Below are positions 46,000 through 53,993 of a stretch of 64,000 nt of DNA, piece by piece (the stretch's first letter is position 1; each line of letters opens with the position of its first letter). The stretch spans positions 1 through 64,000 of the forward strand of contig NZ_FUGD01000076.1 in assembly GCF_900162815.1 (NCBI RefSeq), given 5' to 3'. The stretch is from Psychrobacter pasteurii (GTDB lineage: Bacteria > Pseudomonadota > Gammaproteobacteria > Pseudomonadales > Moraxellaceae). A model generated the notes under the pieces. The model was not told the DNA's origin. It did not search any database and saw only the letters and a program-made list of their open reading frames with translations. Made by a program: the position numbers and the translations under genes.

Positions 46000-46470
46000 T
46001 TAAGAAGCCTCTGTAAAAAAATCAGCCAAAAAAGTTTCACTAATTAACAAGTCTCGATTATACCAGTTATAAAGAGTACTTCGGCGCCAACCCAAGTCCG
46101 TAGACTCAATTACTCGGCTATTGGGCAAGCAGTTTTGACGCTTAAATAACACATAACCAATGGGAGTGCCGCGTAAGTACTGTAGACGCTTAGCCTCTCC
46201 TTTTAAGCTAATCAAAGGAAAGATACTTTGCGCCGCCACCCAAGGCTTCTCACTATTTCCATATAATAAAGACTCTCGCACCCAAGCCATTACCGGCCTA
46301 TTTAACTGCGCACCTTGATAGCCCATTTGCTTTTTTTGGGCCAAAGTTAAGGCCCGATACCCCTCAAAGGTAGGCTCTACTTTTAGCGACTGCCCTGCCT
46401 TAGCTTCTAATAAGGCAGTTAATGAGCCGTCTGAGGTCAGCCAATATAGCGCCTCTGCTGATATAGACAT
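46000..46470 (-). CDS. ubiC: Chorismate-pyruvate lyase
   Basis: A 156-residue enzyme making 4-hydroxybenzoate from chorismate, the first step to ubiquinone. The pattern WLTSDGSLTALLE, the conserved Arg in MAWVRESLLYG, then RGTPIGYVLF, and RRSTLYNWYNRDLLISETFL with the late conserved Glu, match UbiC. AAGGA lies 7 bases before the ATG. It follows the GNAT gene by 27 bp and is probably co-transcribed with it. Because an insertion sequence interrupts the head of that unit, ubiC expression may now depend on transcription through or from the element. ubiA is not adjacent. Confidence 0.85.
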   Translation of the reverse strand: MSISAEALYWLTSDGSLTALLEAKAGQSLKVEPTFEGYRALTLAQKKQMGYQGAQLNRPVMAWVRESLLYGNSEKPWVAAQSIFPLISLKGEAKRLQYLRGTPIGYVLFKRQNCLPNSRVIESTDLGWRRSTLYNWYNRDLLISETFLADFFTEAS

Positions 46471-46497
46471 GCTTTATCCTTGAACCAAGTATGATGC

Positions 46498-47655
46498 TCA
46501 GCCTTTAAACTGAGGCATGTTGTCAATATTAAAGGGGAGCGCGTTATGGGCTTGCTGACGATATTGCTGCATATACTGACGATCTTGCTCACAAAAATTC
46601 GCAATTGCTGGCTCAAAGCGCGCATCATAAACACGATGTAGCGAGTGGGTCTTATGGGGTATAAAACCTCGAATCAGTTTGTGCTCACCTTGCGTACCTG
46701 GGTCAAAGTACTGCAATCCTTTTTCGATAGCAAACTCAATGCCTTGATAATAACACAGCTCAAAGTGTAGGCTGTCATACTCATCTAATGAGCCCCAGTA
46801 GCGACCATATAATGTCGCATCAGGCTGATTTGGGTCATCATAAAAGAACAAGCTGCTGGCCACGATATCCCCATTTTCATCTAGACCCTGCGCCAACATT
46901 AAGTGTTCAGGCATAGTTTGGGAAATTTTCTCAAAAAACTCTGGGGTTAAATAAGGATGACGGCCACGCACCGCGTAAGTCATGGCGTAACATTGATAAA
47001 ATACCGCCCAATCTTCATCAGTAATCTGATTCCCAGTTTTAATTTGACAGGTCAGGTTTTGCTTGGCAATCTTCTTACGCTCAGCCCGGATATTTTTGCG
47101 CTTTTTGGCGGTCAGCGTACTTAAGAAGTCATCAAAGTTAGAAAACGGTTTTGGGCGACCCTCTTCGTCAATATCAGTCAGCTTTTGGTTTTGCCATAAA
47201 AACTGACAGCCTTCACGCTCAAGTAACTGCTGCTCAAACAAAGGGTTAGATAAGACATTAAACGCTTGTTGCTGCTCATCATTGACAAACAAACCATGCC
47301 AGCTTGAAGCTCCTGTTTGTTTTGCCACATCATCGATTGCAGTGATCGCCACTTGCCAAATTGCTTGGTCTACTGTAACTCCCTCCGCCAACCAAAAGCG
47401 CTGCCCACTCACTGGGGTATAAGGCACACTGGTCACGAGCCTAGGATAATAGTCCACACCATAACGCGCATAAGCATCCGCCCATGCATGGTCAAACACA
47501 TACTCCCCTTGATGATGACCTTTAATAAACAGAGGAAGTACCGCAACTGGCGACTGCTCTTCATCTTGATAAATAATAATATATAACGGCACCCAACCTG
47601 ATTTTTGACCAATAGCGCCCGTCTCTGTCAGCGCTTGCCAATAAGCAAAAGACAT
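46498..47655 (-). CDS. GNAT/FemAB-like acyltransferase (DUF482), 5' end interrupted by an IS element
   Basis: From ATG 47655 this is a 385-residue protein of the DUF482/COG3146 group (GNAT N-acetyltransferase with a FemAB-like fold): FWQAL-like start, VLPLFIKGHHQGEYVFDHAWADAY, KKRKNIRAERKK, and the C-terminal FDPGTQGEHKLIRGFIPHKTHSLH. ATG 47655 has no ribosome-binding site. The frame stays open upstream for 31 codons, and the part encoding KIYSYAITQDLTWQ...DTPFM looks like the true N-terminus of the family. The right end of the tnpB element abuts it at about 47731. GGAGG of the element lies 5 bases before ATT 47730, so a 410-residue product starting there is possible. The substrate is unknown. 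Confidence 0.85.
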   Translation of the reverse strand: MSFAYWQALTETGAIGQKSGWVPLYIIIYQDEEQSPVAVLPLFIKGHHQGEYVFDHAWADAYARYGVDYYPRLVTSVPYTPVSGQRFWLAEGVTVDQAIWQVAITAIDDVAKQTGASSWHGLFVNDEQQQAFNVLSNPLFEQQLLEREGCQFLWQNQKLTDIDEEGRPKPFSNFDDFLSTLTAKKRKNIRAERKKIAKQNLTCQIKTGNQITDEDWAVFYQCYAMTYAVRGRHPYLTPEFFEKISQTMPEHLMLAQGLDENGDIVASSLFFYDDPNQPDATLYGRYWGSLDEYDSLHFELCYYQGIEFAIEKGLQYFDPGTQGEHKLIRGFIPHKTHSLHRVYDARFEPAIANFCEQDRQYMQQYRQQAHNALPFNIDNMPQFKG

Positions 47656-47748
47656 AAAGGGGGTGTCTGGCTGCTGCCAGTTAGCGTCTGCCTGCCAAGT
47701 TAAGTCTTGCGTGATTGCGTATGAATAAATCTTGACCTCCTCCCCTCG

Positions 47749-48855
47749 CTAAACCGAGGGGATTCCTACAGCTAGACGGTCAAGCCCGACCGCAAGGATG
47801 TTCTTAGCAGCATTGATATCTCTATCATGCCATGAGCCACACTCAGCACACCTCCATCCTCTTATTCGCAAACCTGCTCTACCTTTCGGACTACTGTCAC
47901 TTATATTAAGGCAGCACGAGCAGGTCTGGGTAGTGTAACTCTCATTTACCATCTCAAACTGACAACCTGCATGCTTGCATTTATATTCCAGTTGTCGTTT
48001 AAGTTCAAACCATCCGGCATCGTATGTCGATTTAGCCAGTTTGGTCATCGAATTGGTAAATGAGCGTGATTTAACATCACCAACCACAATCAAGGCATTA
48101 TTCTGCACAAGCTTGGTGGTGAATTTATGAATTAAGTCTAATCTTGTATTTTTTATTTTGGCATGAATTGCTTTGACACGTTTTTTATTCTTAGCACGCT
48201 GGGCTACTGCTAATTTATTCGCCCACTTTTGCGTTTGCTTAATAGTTAGCTTGTCACCATTTGAGGTGGTAGCAGACTCTTTTAAACCTAAGTCAATACC
48301 AATGCTGCCCATACCACTTGCTTGTTTGGGGGAGTCTTTAACAGTAATACACGCATACCAACGATTACGACTGTCTTGTACTATCTCAAGCGTGTTGATT
48401 TGATACAGGCTTAGGTTGTAGCTATCGAATACATCTATAATAAGCTTTTGACCTTTGGATAGTGATAATTGAAGGGTTGATTTAAGTGCTTTCTTTCCCG
48501 TTTGTCTTGTGCTTAGATGCTTGATAGCAGATTTTTTAAAAGGTATCCAGCCCAGTGATTTACGTTTGGCATCAGGACGGTTGGTACGCCAGTTAAGTTT
48601 GGCCTTTTTAAACTGTTTGCGAGCCTTGGCGTGAGTCTCATTGATAGCTTGTAAGGTCTGACTGTGTAATCCTAAATACTCACCGCTTCCTTTGGTGTAC
48701 TCACTTAGATCATAAGCACTAAAAAACTTACCGGTACGTTTTAGATGCTCAAAACTTAGAGCATTAACATAGTTCCACACGAAGTTTACCGAACCGCTTA
48801 GCTGATTCAGCTCTTTTATGTGCTTGTCTTTAATGCGTAGCTTGAGGGTTTTCAT
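47749..48855 (-). CDS. tnpB: TnpB, RNA-guided endonuclease of an IS200/IS605-type element
   Basis: A 368-residue OrfB/TnpB protein, the presumed ancestor type of Cas12. The N-terminal OrfB helix-turn-helix region is followed by RuvC-I GIDLG (D188), a zinc ribbon (C312, C315, C336, C339) and RuvC-III SWHDRDINAAKN (D346). At the RuvC-II position, where most TnpBs have Glu in an I-x-x-E-D-L motif, this protein has VVGDVKSR (G259-D260). A nearby conserved-looking Glu is E305 in VNESYTTQTC. The reading frame is otherwise intact. The stop codon overlaps the right-end hairpin, which should also encode the omega RNA scaffold. Confidence 0.93.
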   Translation of the reverse strand: MKTLKLRIKDKHIKELNQLSGSVNFVWNYVNALSFEHLKRTGKFFSAYDLSEYTKGSGEYLGLHSQTLQAINETHAKARKQFKKAKLNWRTNRPDAKRKSLGWIPFKKSAIKHLSTRQTGKKALKSTLQLSLSKGQKLIIDVFDSYNLSLYQINTLEIVQDSRNRWYACITVKDSPKQASGMGSIGIDLGLKESATTSNGDKLTIKQTQKWANKLAVAQRAKNKKRVKAIHAKIKNTRLDLIHKFTTKLVQNNALIVVGDVKSRSFTNSMTKLAKSTYDAGWFELKRQLEYKCKHAGCQFEMVNESYTTQTCSCCLNISDSSPKGRAGLRIRGWRCAECGSWHDRDINAAKNILAVGLDRLAVGIPSV

Positions 48856-48930
48856 ACCTTTAGTATGCCGAGGTTAATTTTAACTTACAACCCTTTAAGT
48901 ACTACTCACGACAGTATACGTCGCCTTATA

Positions 48931-48973
48931 TCCACCCCCTGAAGTGGGTGGTTTTACGGCGACCGGTGATAAA
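48931..48973 (-). repeat. Left-end hairpin of the tnpB element; 37-bp copy also at 300-336
   Basis: Inner arms CCACCC (48932-48937) and GGGTGG (48945-48950) lie inside outer arms GTCGCC (48920-48925) and GGCGAC (48958-48963). Bases 48937-48973 recur exactly at 300-336. Confidence 0.8.
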
Positions 48974-49033
48974 TAAGCTGTTGCCTGAACTTGTTAATAA
49001 CAGTAGTCATAGAGTTTTTCAATAACAGGAGAA

Positions 49034-49065
49034 TAAAAAAATCCCCCTTACCAGAAGCAAGGGGG
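49034..49065 (-). terminator. Terminator after the desaturase gene
   Basis: Arms CCCCCTT (49043-49049) and AAGGGGG (49059-49065), with a seven-base T run on the minus strand. It lies only about 60 bases upstream of the tnpB element's left end. Confidence 0.85.
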
Positions 49066-49145
49066 TGGAGAAAGTTTGCTGTTATTATTATTTTAGTTCT
49101 TATTTTTAGTTTTGTTATTATTATTTTTTTGTTTAAAGCTTTGGC

Positions 49146-50627
49146 TTAAGCCGTTTTAAAGCTTATTTCTTTAAAAGCCTGCTTTAAGTTGTGGTTGTGT
49201 TTTAAGATGCGTTTTTCAATCATGTGGTACTGATCTTTAAGCGCCTCATCTGCCTCGTGCAAACGCTCAGCAAATTCATTTTTCTTCAGCTGCATGGCTT
49301 TGGCTTTTAAAGCTTGCCATTCTTTAACGGTGTCATTAAATAACTGATATTCAAAATGAACACGGTCGCTAAAGTTTTGCAGGCTACGTGGCAGGTTACT
49401 GTCAGTAATTAGACCTTGCTCATCACTGATTTTTTCAATCTTTTTCTGAGCCCGCTTAAACATCATATTTACTTCAGCGTGTTTAATGGTCATGTTGTCT
49501 ACCGTACGTAGATCAGAGGCCAATCCTACTTTTGCTAACGCGGCAATAAGCCATTTGGTTGGGTCGTATTGCCACCATTTAACCCCATTACGGTAGTCAT
49601 ATTGGAAGAAGTGATGGTAGTTATGATAGCCCTCACCCCAAGTCGGTATAGCCAATAAGAAGTTATCTCTGGCAGTGTTGGTATCCGTATAAGGACGGGT
49701 TCCAAACATATGGCATAAAGAGTTAATAAAGAAGGTAAAGTGGTGGTTGATAACCAAACGCACTAGACCTGCTAGCAATAAAGTTCCCCAGACATCGCCA
49801 ATTAACCAGCCAATAGCACCGATTAGACCAACGTTAGTGGCCACTACCCATAATCCATAATATTTATGCTGGATTTGGAGCACCTTGTCTTTGGTTAAAT
49901 CTGGGATGTTTTTGTAGTCAAAGTTACCACTGGGGTAATTTTTTAACATCCAACCAATGTGACTAAACCAAAAGCCGCGTTTGGCTGAATAAGGATCATC
50001 CATAGGGTCATCTACATGTCTATGGTGAGTTCGGTGACCTGAGCACCAATCAAATGCTGATCCTTGAACCGCCAGTGTGGCTCCTAATAAGAAGAAGTTA
50101 CGCACTGCAGGATGTGCCTTATAAGTGCGATGTGACATCAATCTATGATAGCCGGTGGTAATACTCATCCCTGTCCAAATGGCAATAGCACCAAAAGTTA
50201 TCCAGACAGGTTTGCTGACTTCATGAGTAGCGAGATACCAAGGAGTAATCACTGCTGCGGCAATCGGAGTTGCTATCAATACTGCTGCAGGAATCCAGTT
50301 AATGGGAGCACGTTTAAAGGCAAGTTCTTTGGCCAGTTGCTCTTGTTTGAGTTGTTCCTCAGCCGTTAATGGCTCTGAAGAATTACCAACAGATTCTGAC
50401 TCTAACTCTGCTGTATTTTGACGCTCATCTTTGACAGTCTTCATAGAAGTAGGAATAGGCAAAGGGCTGCTAGAGTTCAGCTGTTTATTAATTAGCTGAA
50501 CTAATGGCGAACGAGACAATGCGCCTGCTACTTTTTTGCCGGAGTTAACTGCTTTGCTGGCATTGTGTAGTGAACGTTGTCCGACAGCACGCAAGGAAGA
50601 TAAAAGACTTCCATTTCTTATTTTCAT
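49146..50627 (-). CDS. Membrane fatty-acid desaturase (acyl-CoA delta-9 type)
   Basis: A 493-residue di-iron desaturase with the three histidine boxes HRLMSHRTY, HRTHHRHVD and HNYHH, in the order and spacing of the stearoyl-CoA (delta-9) desaturase family. Hydrophobic pairs lie near residues 110-155 and 265-300. It is longer than usual: about 95 residues of polar N-terminus (Ser/Lys-rich, then QEQLKQEQ-like) and about 100 residues of charged, helical C-terminus follow the last box. Introducing double bonds would keep membranes fluid in the cold, fitting a psychrotolerant host. Regiospecificity is inferred. Confidence 0.9.
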   Translation of the reverse strand: MKIRNGSLLSSLRAVGQRSLHNASKAVNSGKKVAGALSRSPLVQLINKQLNSSSPLPIPTSMKTVKDERQNTAELESESVGNSSEPLTAEEQLKQEQLAKELAFKRAPINWIPAAVLIATPIAAAVITPWYLATHEVSKPVWITFGAIAIWTGMSITTGYHRLMSHRTYKAHPAVRNFFLLGATLAVQGSAFDWCSGHRTHHRHVDDPMDDPYSAKRGFWFSHIGWMLKNYPSGNFDYKNIPDLTKDKVLQIQHKYYGLWVVATNVGLIGAIGWLIGDVWGTLLLAGLVRLVINHHFTFFINSLCHMFGTRPYTDTNTARDNFLLAIPTWGEGYHNYHHFFQYDYRNGVKWWQYDPTKWLIAALAKVGLASDLRTVDNMTIKHAEVNMMFKRAQKKIEKISDEQGLITDSNLPRSLQNFSDRVHFEYQLFNDTVKEWQALKAKAMQLKKNEFAERLHEADEALKDQYHMIEKRILKHNHNLKQAFKEISFKTA

Positions 50628-50819
50628 TCTTAGAGCATCCTTACTTGATATAAAGAATTGAGATTGGAGATTTCGATGTAAGTAGAATACCTTAAATAAA
50701 GATTAAAGTGAACACTTATACACTCGAATTTTGTTGAGAAAGGGAGGTTTTGGGGCTTTTTTACTTTTATATAACAGTTGATTAATAGGGTGGAAACAAA
50801 TTTAGCCTAAGCACTTTTT

Positions 50820-50855
50820 GTCAGGTTAATTGTGCAAGTCAGGTTAATTGTGCAA
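50820..50855. repeat. Exact 18-bp tandem duplication at the end of the phosphodiesterase gene
   Basis: GTCAGGTTAATTGTGCAA occurs at 50820-50837 and 50838-50855. It covers the last three sense codons and the stop of the gene, leaving a second copy of the gene end in the 3' flank. Confidence 0.9.
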
Positions 50856-51737
50856 AAAGGCGGTAGGGTAGTCGGTAATAAGATAGCTCACCCCAAGTTT
50901 GGTTAGCTGCTTGGCATAATCCACATCATTAACTGTCCAGGCTGTGCTGCTAAGGCCGTATCTTTGACATTGAGCAATCAAATTTGAATCAAATAAAGGA
51001 TAAAACAAACCAATAGAAGAACAGCCTAGTCGTAACGCAATTAACACAGTATCGGCTAGGGGCTGGCCCGTACTCATCGCTGCATTTTTTATATCAATTT
51101 TCATATCAATAATGGGGCGTTTTGAGGGGTTAAGAGCAGGGCTTCTCATAAGGTCAATCGTTAATTGAGGACAGGTAGGCTCAACTAAAAGGCCTCTTTT
51201 AAAGTGACTAAGTACAGAATCTGCCTGTAACTGCTCAAGTAACCGAATATCGAAGCTGGTCAAGGTCAAAGGTAAACTACTCAAGTTTGGGTCTACCAAA
51301 CACTGCTTTAATGATTGAATCAGCTGGGCATAGTTGGTGCGTTCGTGAGTTTTAATTTCCAGTTCAATATGGCTATAACCTTTAAGGTGCTTTGGCATCT
51401 GTTGCAGCAGCAAAATAGAGTCACTTTTTTCGGCTCTAGCAGAGCGGCTGATACGCTGGATCTGTGCCGCGGTTAATTGGTCTATTCTAGATTGATGAGA
51501 AAATAGCCTAAGCAGGTTTTCATCATGAAATACCACCAATTTGCCATCTAGCGTTAACTGAACGTCAAACTCTATGCCAACTAATTTACTTTTAGCCAAG
51601 TAGCTTGTCGACTTTTGACTGAGCTGCTGGGTATGGATAAAGCCAGCCTTAGTGTTTTCTAATTGCTCACCACGAGCGCCTCGGTGACCTAATAGATAGG
51701 TTTTATGAGTATCGAGTAAGGTAGCTAGGGAAGTCAT
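50844..51737 (-). CDS. Glycerophosphodiester phosphodiesterase
   Basis: A 297-residue TIM-barrel enzyme (GlpQ/UgpQ family) hydrolysing glycerophosphodiesters to glycerol-3-phosphate. The start at ATG 51737 (MTSLATLLDTHK) has AAGAG nearby; the frame extends to 51764. Catalytic/metal motifs are LLGHRGARGEQLENT, FDVQLTLDGKLVVFHD and HIELEIKTH. A late AWTVNDVDYAKQL and SYLITDYP close the barrel. With no signal peptide it is likely cytoplasmic, like UgpQ. Its end is tandemly duplicated. Confidence 0.92.
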   Translation of the reverse strand: MTSLATLLDTHKTYLLGHRGARGEQLENTKAGFIHTQQLSQKSTSYLAKSKLVGIEFDVQLTLDGKLVVFHDENLLRLFSHQSRIDQLTAAQIQRISRSARAEKSDSILLLQQMPKHLKGYSHIELEIKTHERTNYAQLIQSLKQCLVDPNLSSLPLTLTSFDIRLLEQLQADSVLSHFKRGLLVEPTCPQLTIDLMRSPALNPSKRPIIDMKIDIKNAAMSTGQPLADTVLIALRLGCSSIGLFYPLFDSNLIAQCQRYGLSSTAWTVNDVDYAKQLTKLGVSYLITDYPTAFLHN

Positions 51738-52088
51738 AAACACTCTTTGAGATTGAACCAACATTTTTTTTGGCTAAAACGGAACAAGATAAGTAGTAAA
51801 TAATGGCAGATAATAAAAACAATTAACAGCCCAATTAACTCAATTAGCCCAATTGATAGGGGGTTAATCAGCCTGCTTTACAAAGTATAGATATAAATTG
51901 TGATAAGGCTTCATTAAAATAGGATAACTGAAATATGAATTAACAAATTTTTATGCTTTGGCGTATAATACGCAACAATACTGGCTAGTAGGGTTAAGGC
52001 GCTTGTCTTACATCAAAGACCTATAAGCTCTTTATTAAATATATCAATTGCCATGCGATAGCCAAAGCAGGTCTTAAAAGAGGTTATA
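51738..52088. promoter_or_regulatory. Divergent spacer with the lipoprotein gene promoter
   Basis: A good sigma-70 promoter faces right: -35 TTAACA (51940-51945), 18-base spacer, -10 TATAAT (51964-51969). The -10 lies inside the exact palindrome GCGTAT-A-ATACGC (51961-51973), so a repressor could bind over it. The leader would be about 110 nt. Nothing else is evident in the 351 bases. Confidence 0.6.
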
Positions 52089-53081
52089 ATGAAGTTAAGT
52101 TTTGATCGTGTTTCTCGTCCTGCCGGCTTGGTAGGAGTGATGTTGCTATGCGGATTAACCGCTGTGGGTTGTAGCAAAAAAGAGGAGTCTACTGATAAAT
52201 CAGATGAGGCCAAAGTTGAAGTAGTCACCACTGATCCAGTAGTTCAATGTGATGATCAAGTCGCCTTAACTCAGCTGACACAAACTGTGCAGTCTACCTT
52301 AGGGTCTCAGTCACAAAGACTATTTAATAGTTATGCAGAAAGCAATGGCGAGACATTAAGTCTAACCAACCTTAAGAGTGCGGTAGGGTCAGTGTTGGTT
52401 GATGTTGCTAATCCAAGAGAGATCCAAGGGGCCAATGCACAAGGTATGATTACTTGTAGTGCGAGCCTAAGCTTAACTTTACCAAACCAAGACGTGAGTC
52501 GTGCCAACCGTGTGTACACACAAGTTGAAGACCGTAGCCTAGCTGATTTGTTACGTTCTGAAGGTATTATCTTAAATAACAACATGTTAGTTAGCGATAA
52601 CTTTAATTATGTTGTGGGCATGCAAGGCGGTCAGTCTGTTGCTCGAGTTGTGGGTCAGCCTGCTATCTTAATGGCTGCGGCAGATATTATCTCTAAGTCT
52701 CAGTACCAAGCTATTATTGATGCACGCCGTTCTGCTCCAGATACCAATAAGCCAAGACCAGCTCCAGCGTTACCTGCTGAGCCAAGACAGCCTACGCAGC
52801 CTCGTGTTCGTCCAGAGCCTGAACAAAAGCAAAAAGCGCCTGTACGTCAAACTCAGCCTGCCCGCAGTGCTGAAGCACAGACGCAAGCTCAACAAAAGCC
52901 AGCTGCTAAACCCGCTGAGCCTGCTAAGCCGCAACCTGCTGAAACGCCAAAGCCAAGTAAGCCTGCAGCTGAAGAGGCGAATAATACAGCCGCTAAGCCA
53001 GTTGAAGCTCCGAAGAATCTAACCACGCCTAAAGATGACAGTATCGAAATGGTCATCATTGAAGAAGACGGTACTTACTAA
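52089..53081 (+). CDS. Lipoprotein with a Pro/Ala/Lys-rich C-terminal half
   Basis: A 330-residue protein with a lipoprotein signal (VMLLCGLTAVGC, lipidated Cys28). The N-terminal domain (about 45-215) is conserved-looking with two Cys residues (QCDDQ and ITCSAS) that could pair. The C-terminal 110 residues are rich in Pro, Ala, Gln and Lys (PAKPQPAETPKPSKPA-like) and should be an extended, cell-wall-spanning tether. It ends in an acidic IEMVIIEEDGTY. AAGAGG lies 5 bases before the ATG. I do not recognise the family; the architecture suits an envelope structural or interaction protein. Confidence 0.75.
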   Translation: MKLSFDRVSRPAGLVGVMLLCGLTAVGCSKKEESTDKSDEAKVEVVTTDPVVQCDDQVALTQLTQTVQSTLGSQSQRLFNSYAESNGETLSLTNLKSAVGSVLVDVANPREIQGANAQGMITCSASLSLTLPNQDVSRANRVYTQVEDRSLADLLRSEGIILNNNMLVSDNFNYVVGMQGGQSVARVVGQPAILMAAADIISKSQYQAIIDARRSAPDTNKPRPAPALPAEPRQPTQPRVRPEPEQKQKAPVRQTQPARSAEAQTQAQQKPAAKPAEPAKPQPAETPKPSKPAAEEANNTAAKPVEAPKNLTTPKDDSIEMVIIEEDGTY

Positions 53082-53136
53082 GTTTAAGAAAGCTAAGTTT
53101 AACAAAGCTTGAAGTAAGTAAAGCTTCTAGGTTTGA

Positions 53137-53174
53137 TAAAAAAAAGGTCCAACATAGTTTGTCGGACCTTTTTT
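53137..53174. terminator. Bidirectional terminator between the lipoprotein and adenosyltransferase genes
   Basis: Arms AAGGTCC (53144-53150) and GGACCTT (53164-53170), extended by long A and T runs on both sides. Confidence 0.85.
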
Positions 53175-53229
53175 ATTGTAAGCGGTTTTTGTAAATAGTT
53201 TTAATTTAAAGTCTGTATTAACCGAAAGC

Positions 53230-53826
53230 TTAGCTGCTAAATTTGTCCAGTATGGTTTTGTTCCATAACACCTCTTTTGAGCCCTCAACTTTAGCGCAAT
53301 ATCTTGAGAGGACAAATAACCAGTCTGATAAACGGTTTAATAGCTTAAGTGCGTTGGCGCTAATGGCTTTGTCATTGACCAGCTGCAGGTTAACTGCTTG
53401 ACGCTCTGCGCGGCGACAGACAGTACGAGCAATATGAACTTGGCTAACTAAGGTTGAGCCGGCAGGTAAGATAAAGTCTTTCAAGGCAGGCAGGTCTTGG
53501 TTAAAAGCATCAATTTCAGATTCTAGCCAGCCAATATGAACCTCACTAATGCCTTGGTACTCAGGCATGGCAAGCTCGCCGCCAACATTAAATAATAAGT
53601 GTTGAACGGTGCTTAAGCTATCAGATATCGCATCAAAGTTTTTTATCTGCTCAGCGGCTAGGCTGTTTATCTGTGCCAAAATCATGCCGATATGGGCATT
53701 TAATTCGTCAACATCGCCCATCACGACAAAGAGGGCATCTGCTTTACTGACACGGCTACCATCTGCCATGCCTGTAGTGCCATCATCTCCGGTGCGGGTG
53801 TAAATTTTGGTCAATCGATTGCCCAT
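53230..53826 (-). CDS. ATP:cob(I)alamin adenosyltransferase, PduO type
   Basis: A 198-residue PduO/MMAB-family enzyme that attaches the 5'-deoxyadenosyl group to cob(I)alamin. The N-terminal TKIYTRTGDDGTTGMADGSRVSK is the ATP-binding signature; GDVDELNAHIG and the C-terminal RRAERQAV...LLNRLSDWLFVLSRY complete the pattern. No cobalamin synthesis genes or B12-riboswitch are visible nearby, so it more likely salvages B12 for a dependent enzyme elsewhere. Confidence 0.93.
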   Translation of the reverse strand: MGNRLTKIYTRTGDDGTTGMADGSRVSKADALFVVMGDVDELNAHIGMILAQINSLAAEQIKNFDAISDSLSTVQHLLFNVGGELAMPEYQGISEVHIGWLESEIDAFNQDLPALKDFILPAGSTLVSQVHIARTVCRRAERQAVNLQLVNDKAISANALKLLNRLSDWLFVLSRYCAKVEGSKEVLWNKTILDKFSS

Positions 53827-53993
53827 AACGGGAGCTCCAGTAAAGTTAAGGTCATTTTAGTAAAAAAGTTAAGTTGGCATCATATCCTATGCCGATGAAA
53901 TATAGCAATTTTTGCCAAGCTTAGGTAATATGAGCCTCGCTAAGAATAATACTTGATGTCATAATTCATCAGTTTTCATTATAAGGTTTTAAT

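Larger units (their letters stand above)
47731..48973 (-). mobile_element. IS200/IS605-group element carrying only tnpB (IS1341 type)
   Basis: About 1.24 kb, read on the minus strand. The left end (48931-48973) has nested hairpin arms GTCGCC/GGCGAC and CCACCC/GGGTGG, next to TTTAT (48969-48973), the likely target motif. The right end (47731-47761) has hairpin arms CCCCTCG (47742-47748) and CGAGGGG (47755-47761), then GAGGAGGTCAAG. There are no inverted terminal repeats and no target duplication, as expected for this group. No tnpA (Y1 transposase) is present, so mobility needs one in trans. Exact cleavage points are uncertain by a few bases. Confidence 0.85.

Noticed and set aside
50820-50855. 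Tandem 18-mer considered as the start of a CRISPR or VNTR array
   Set aside because: Only two units, no spacers, and no cas genes anywhere in the window.
53827-53993. Possible cobalamin riboswitch near the adenosyltransferase gene
   Set aside because: The spacer is too short and lacks the B12-box type sequence.
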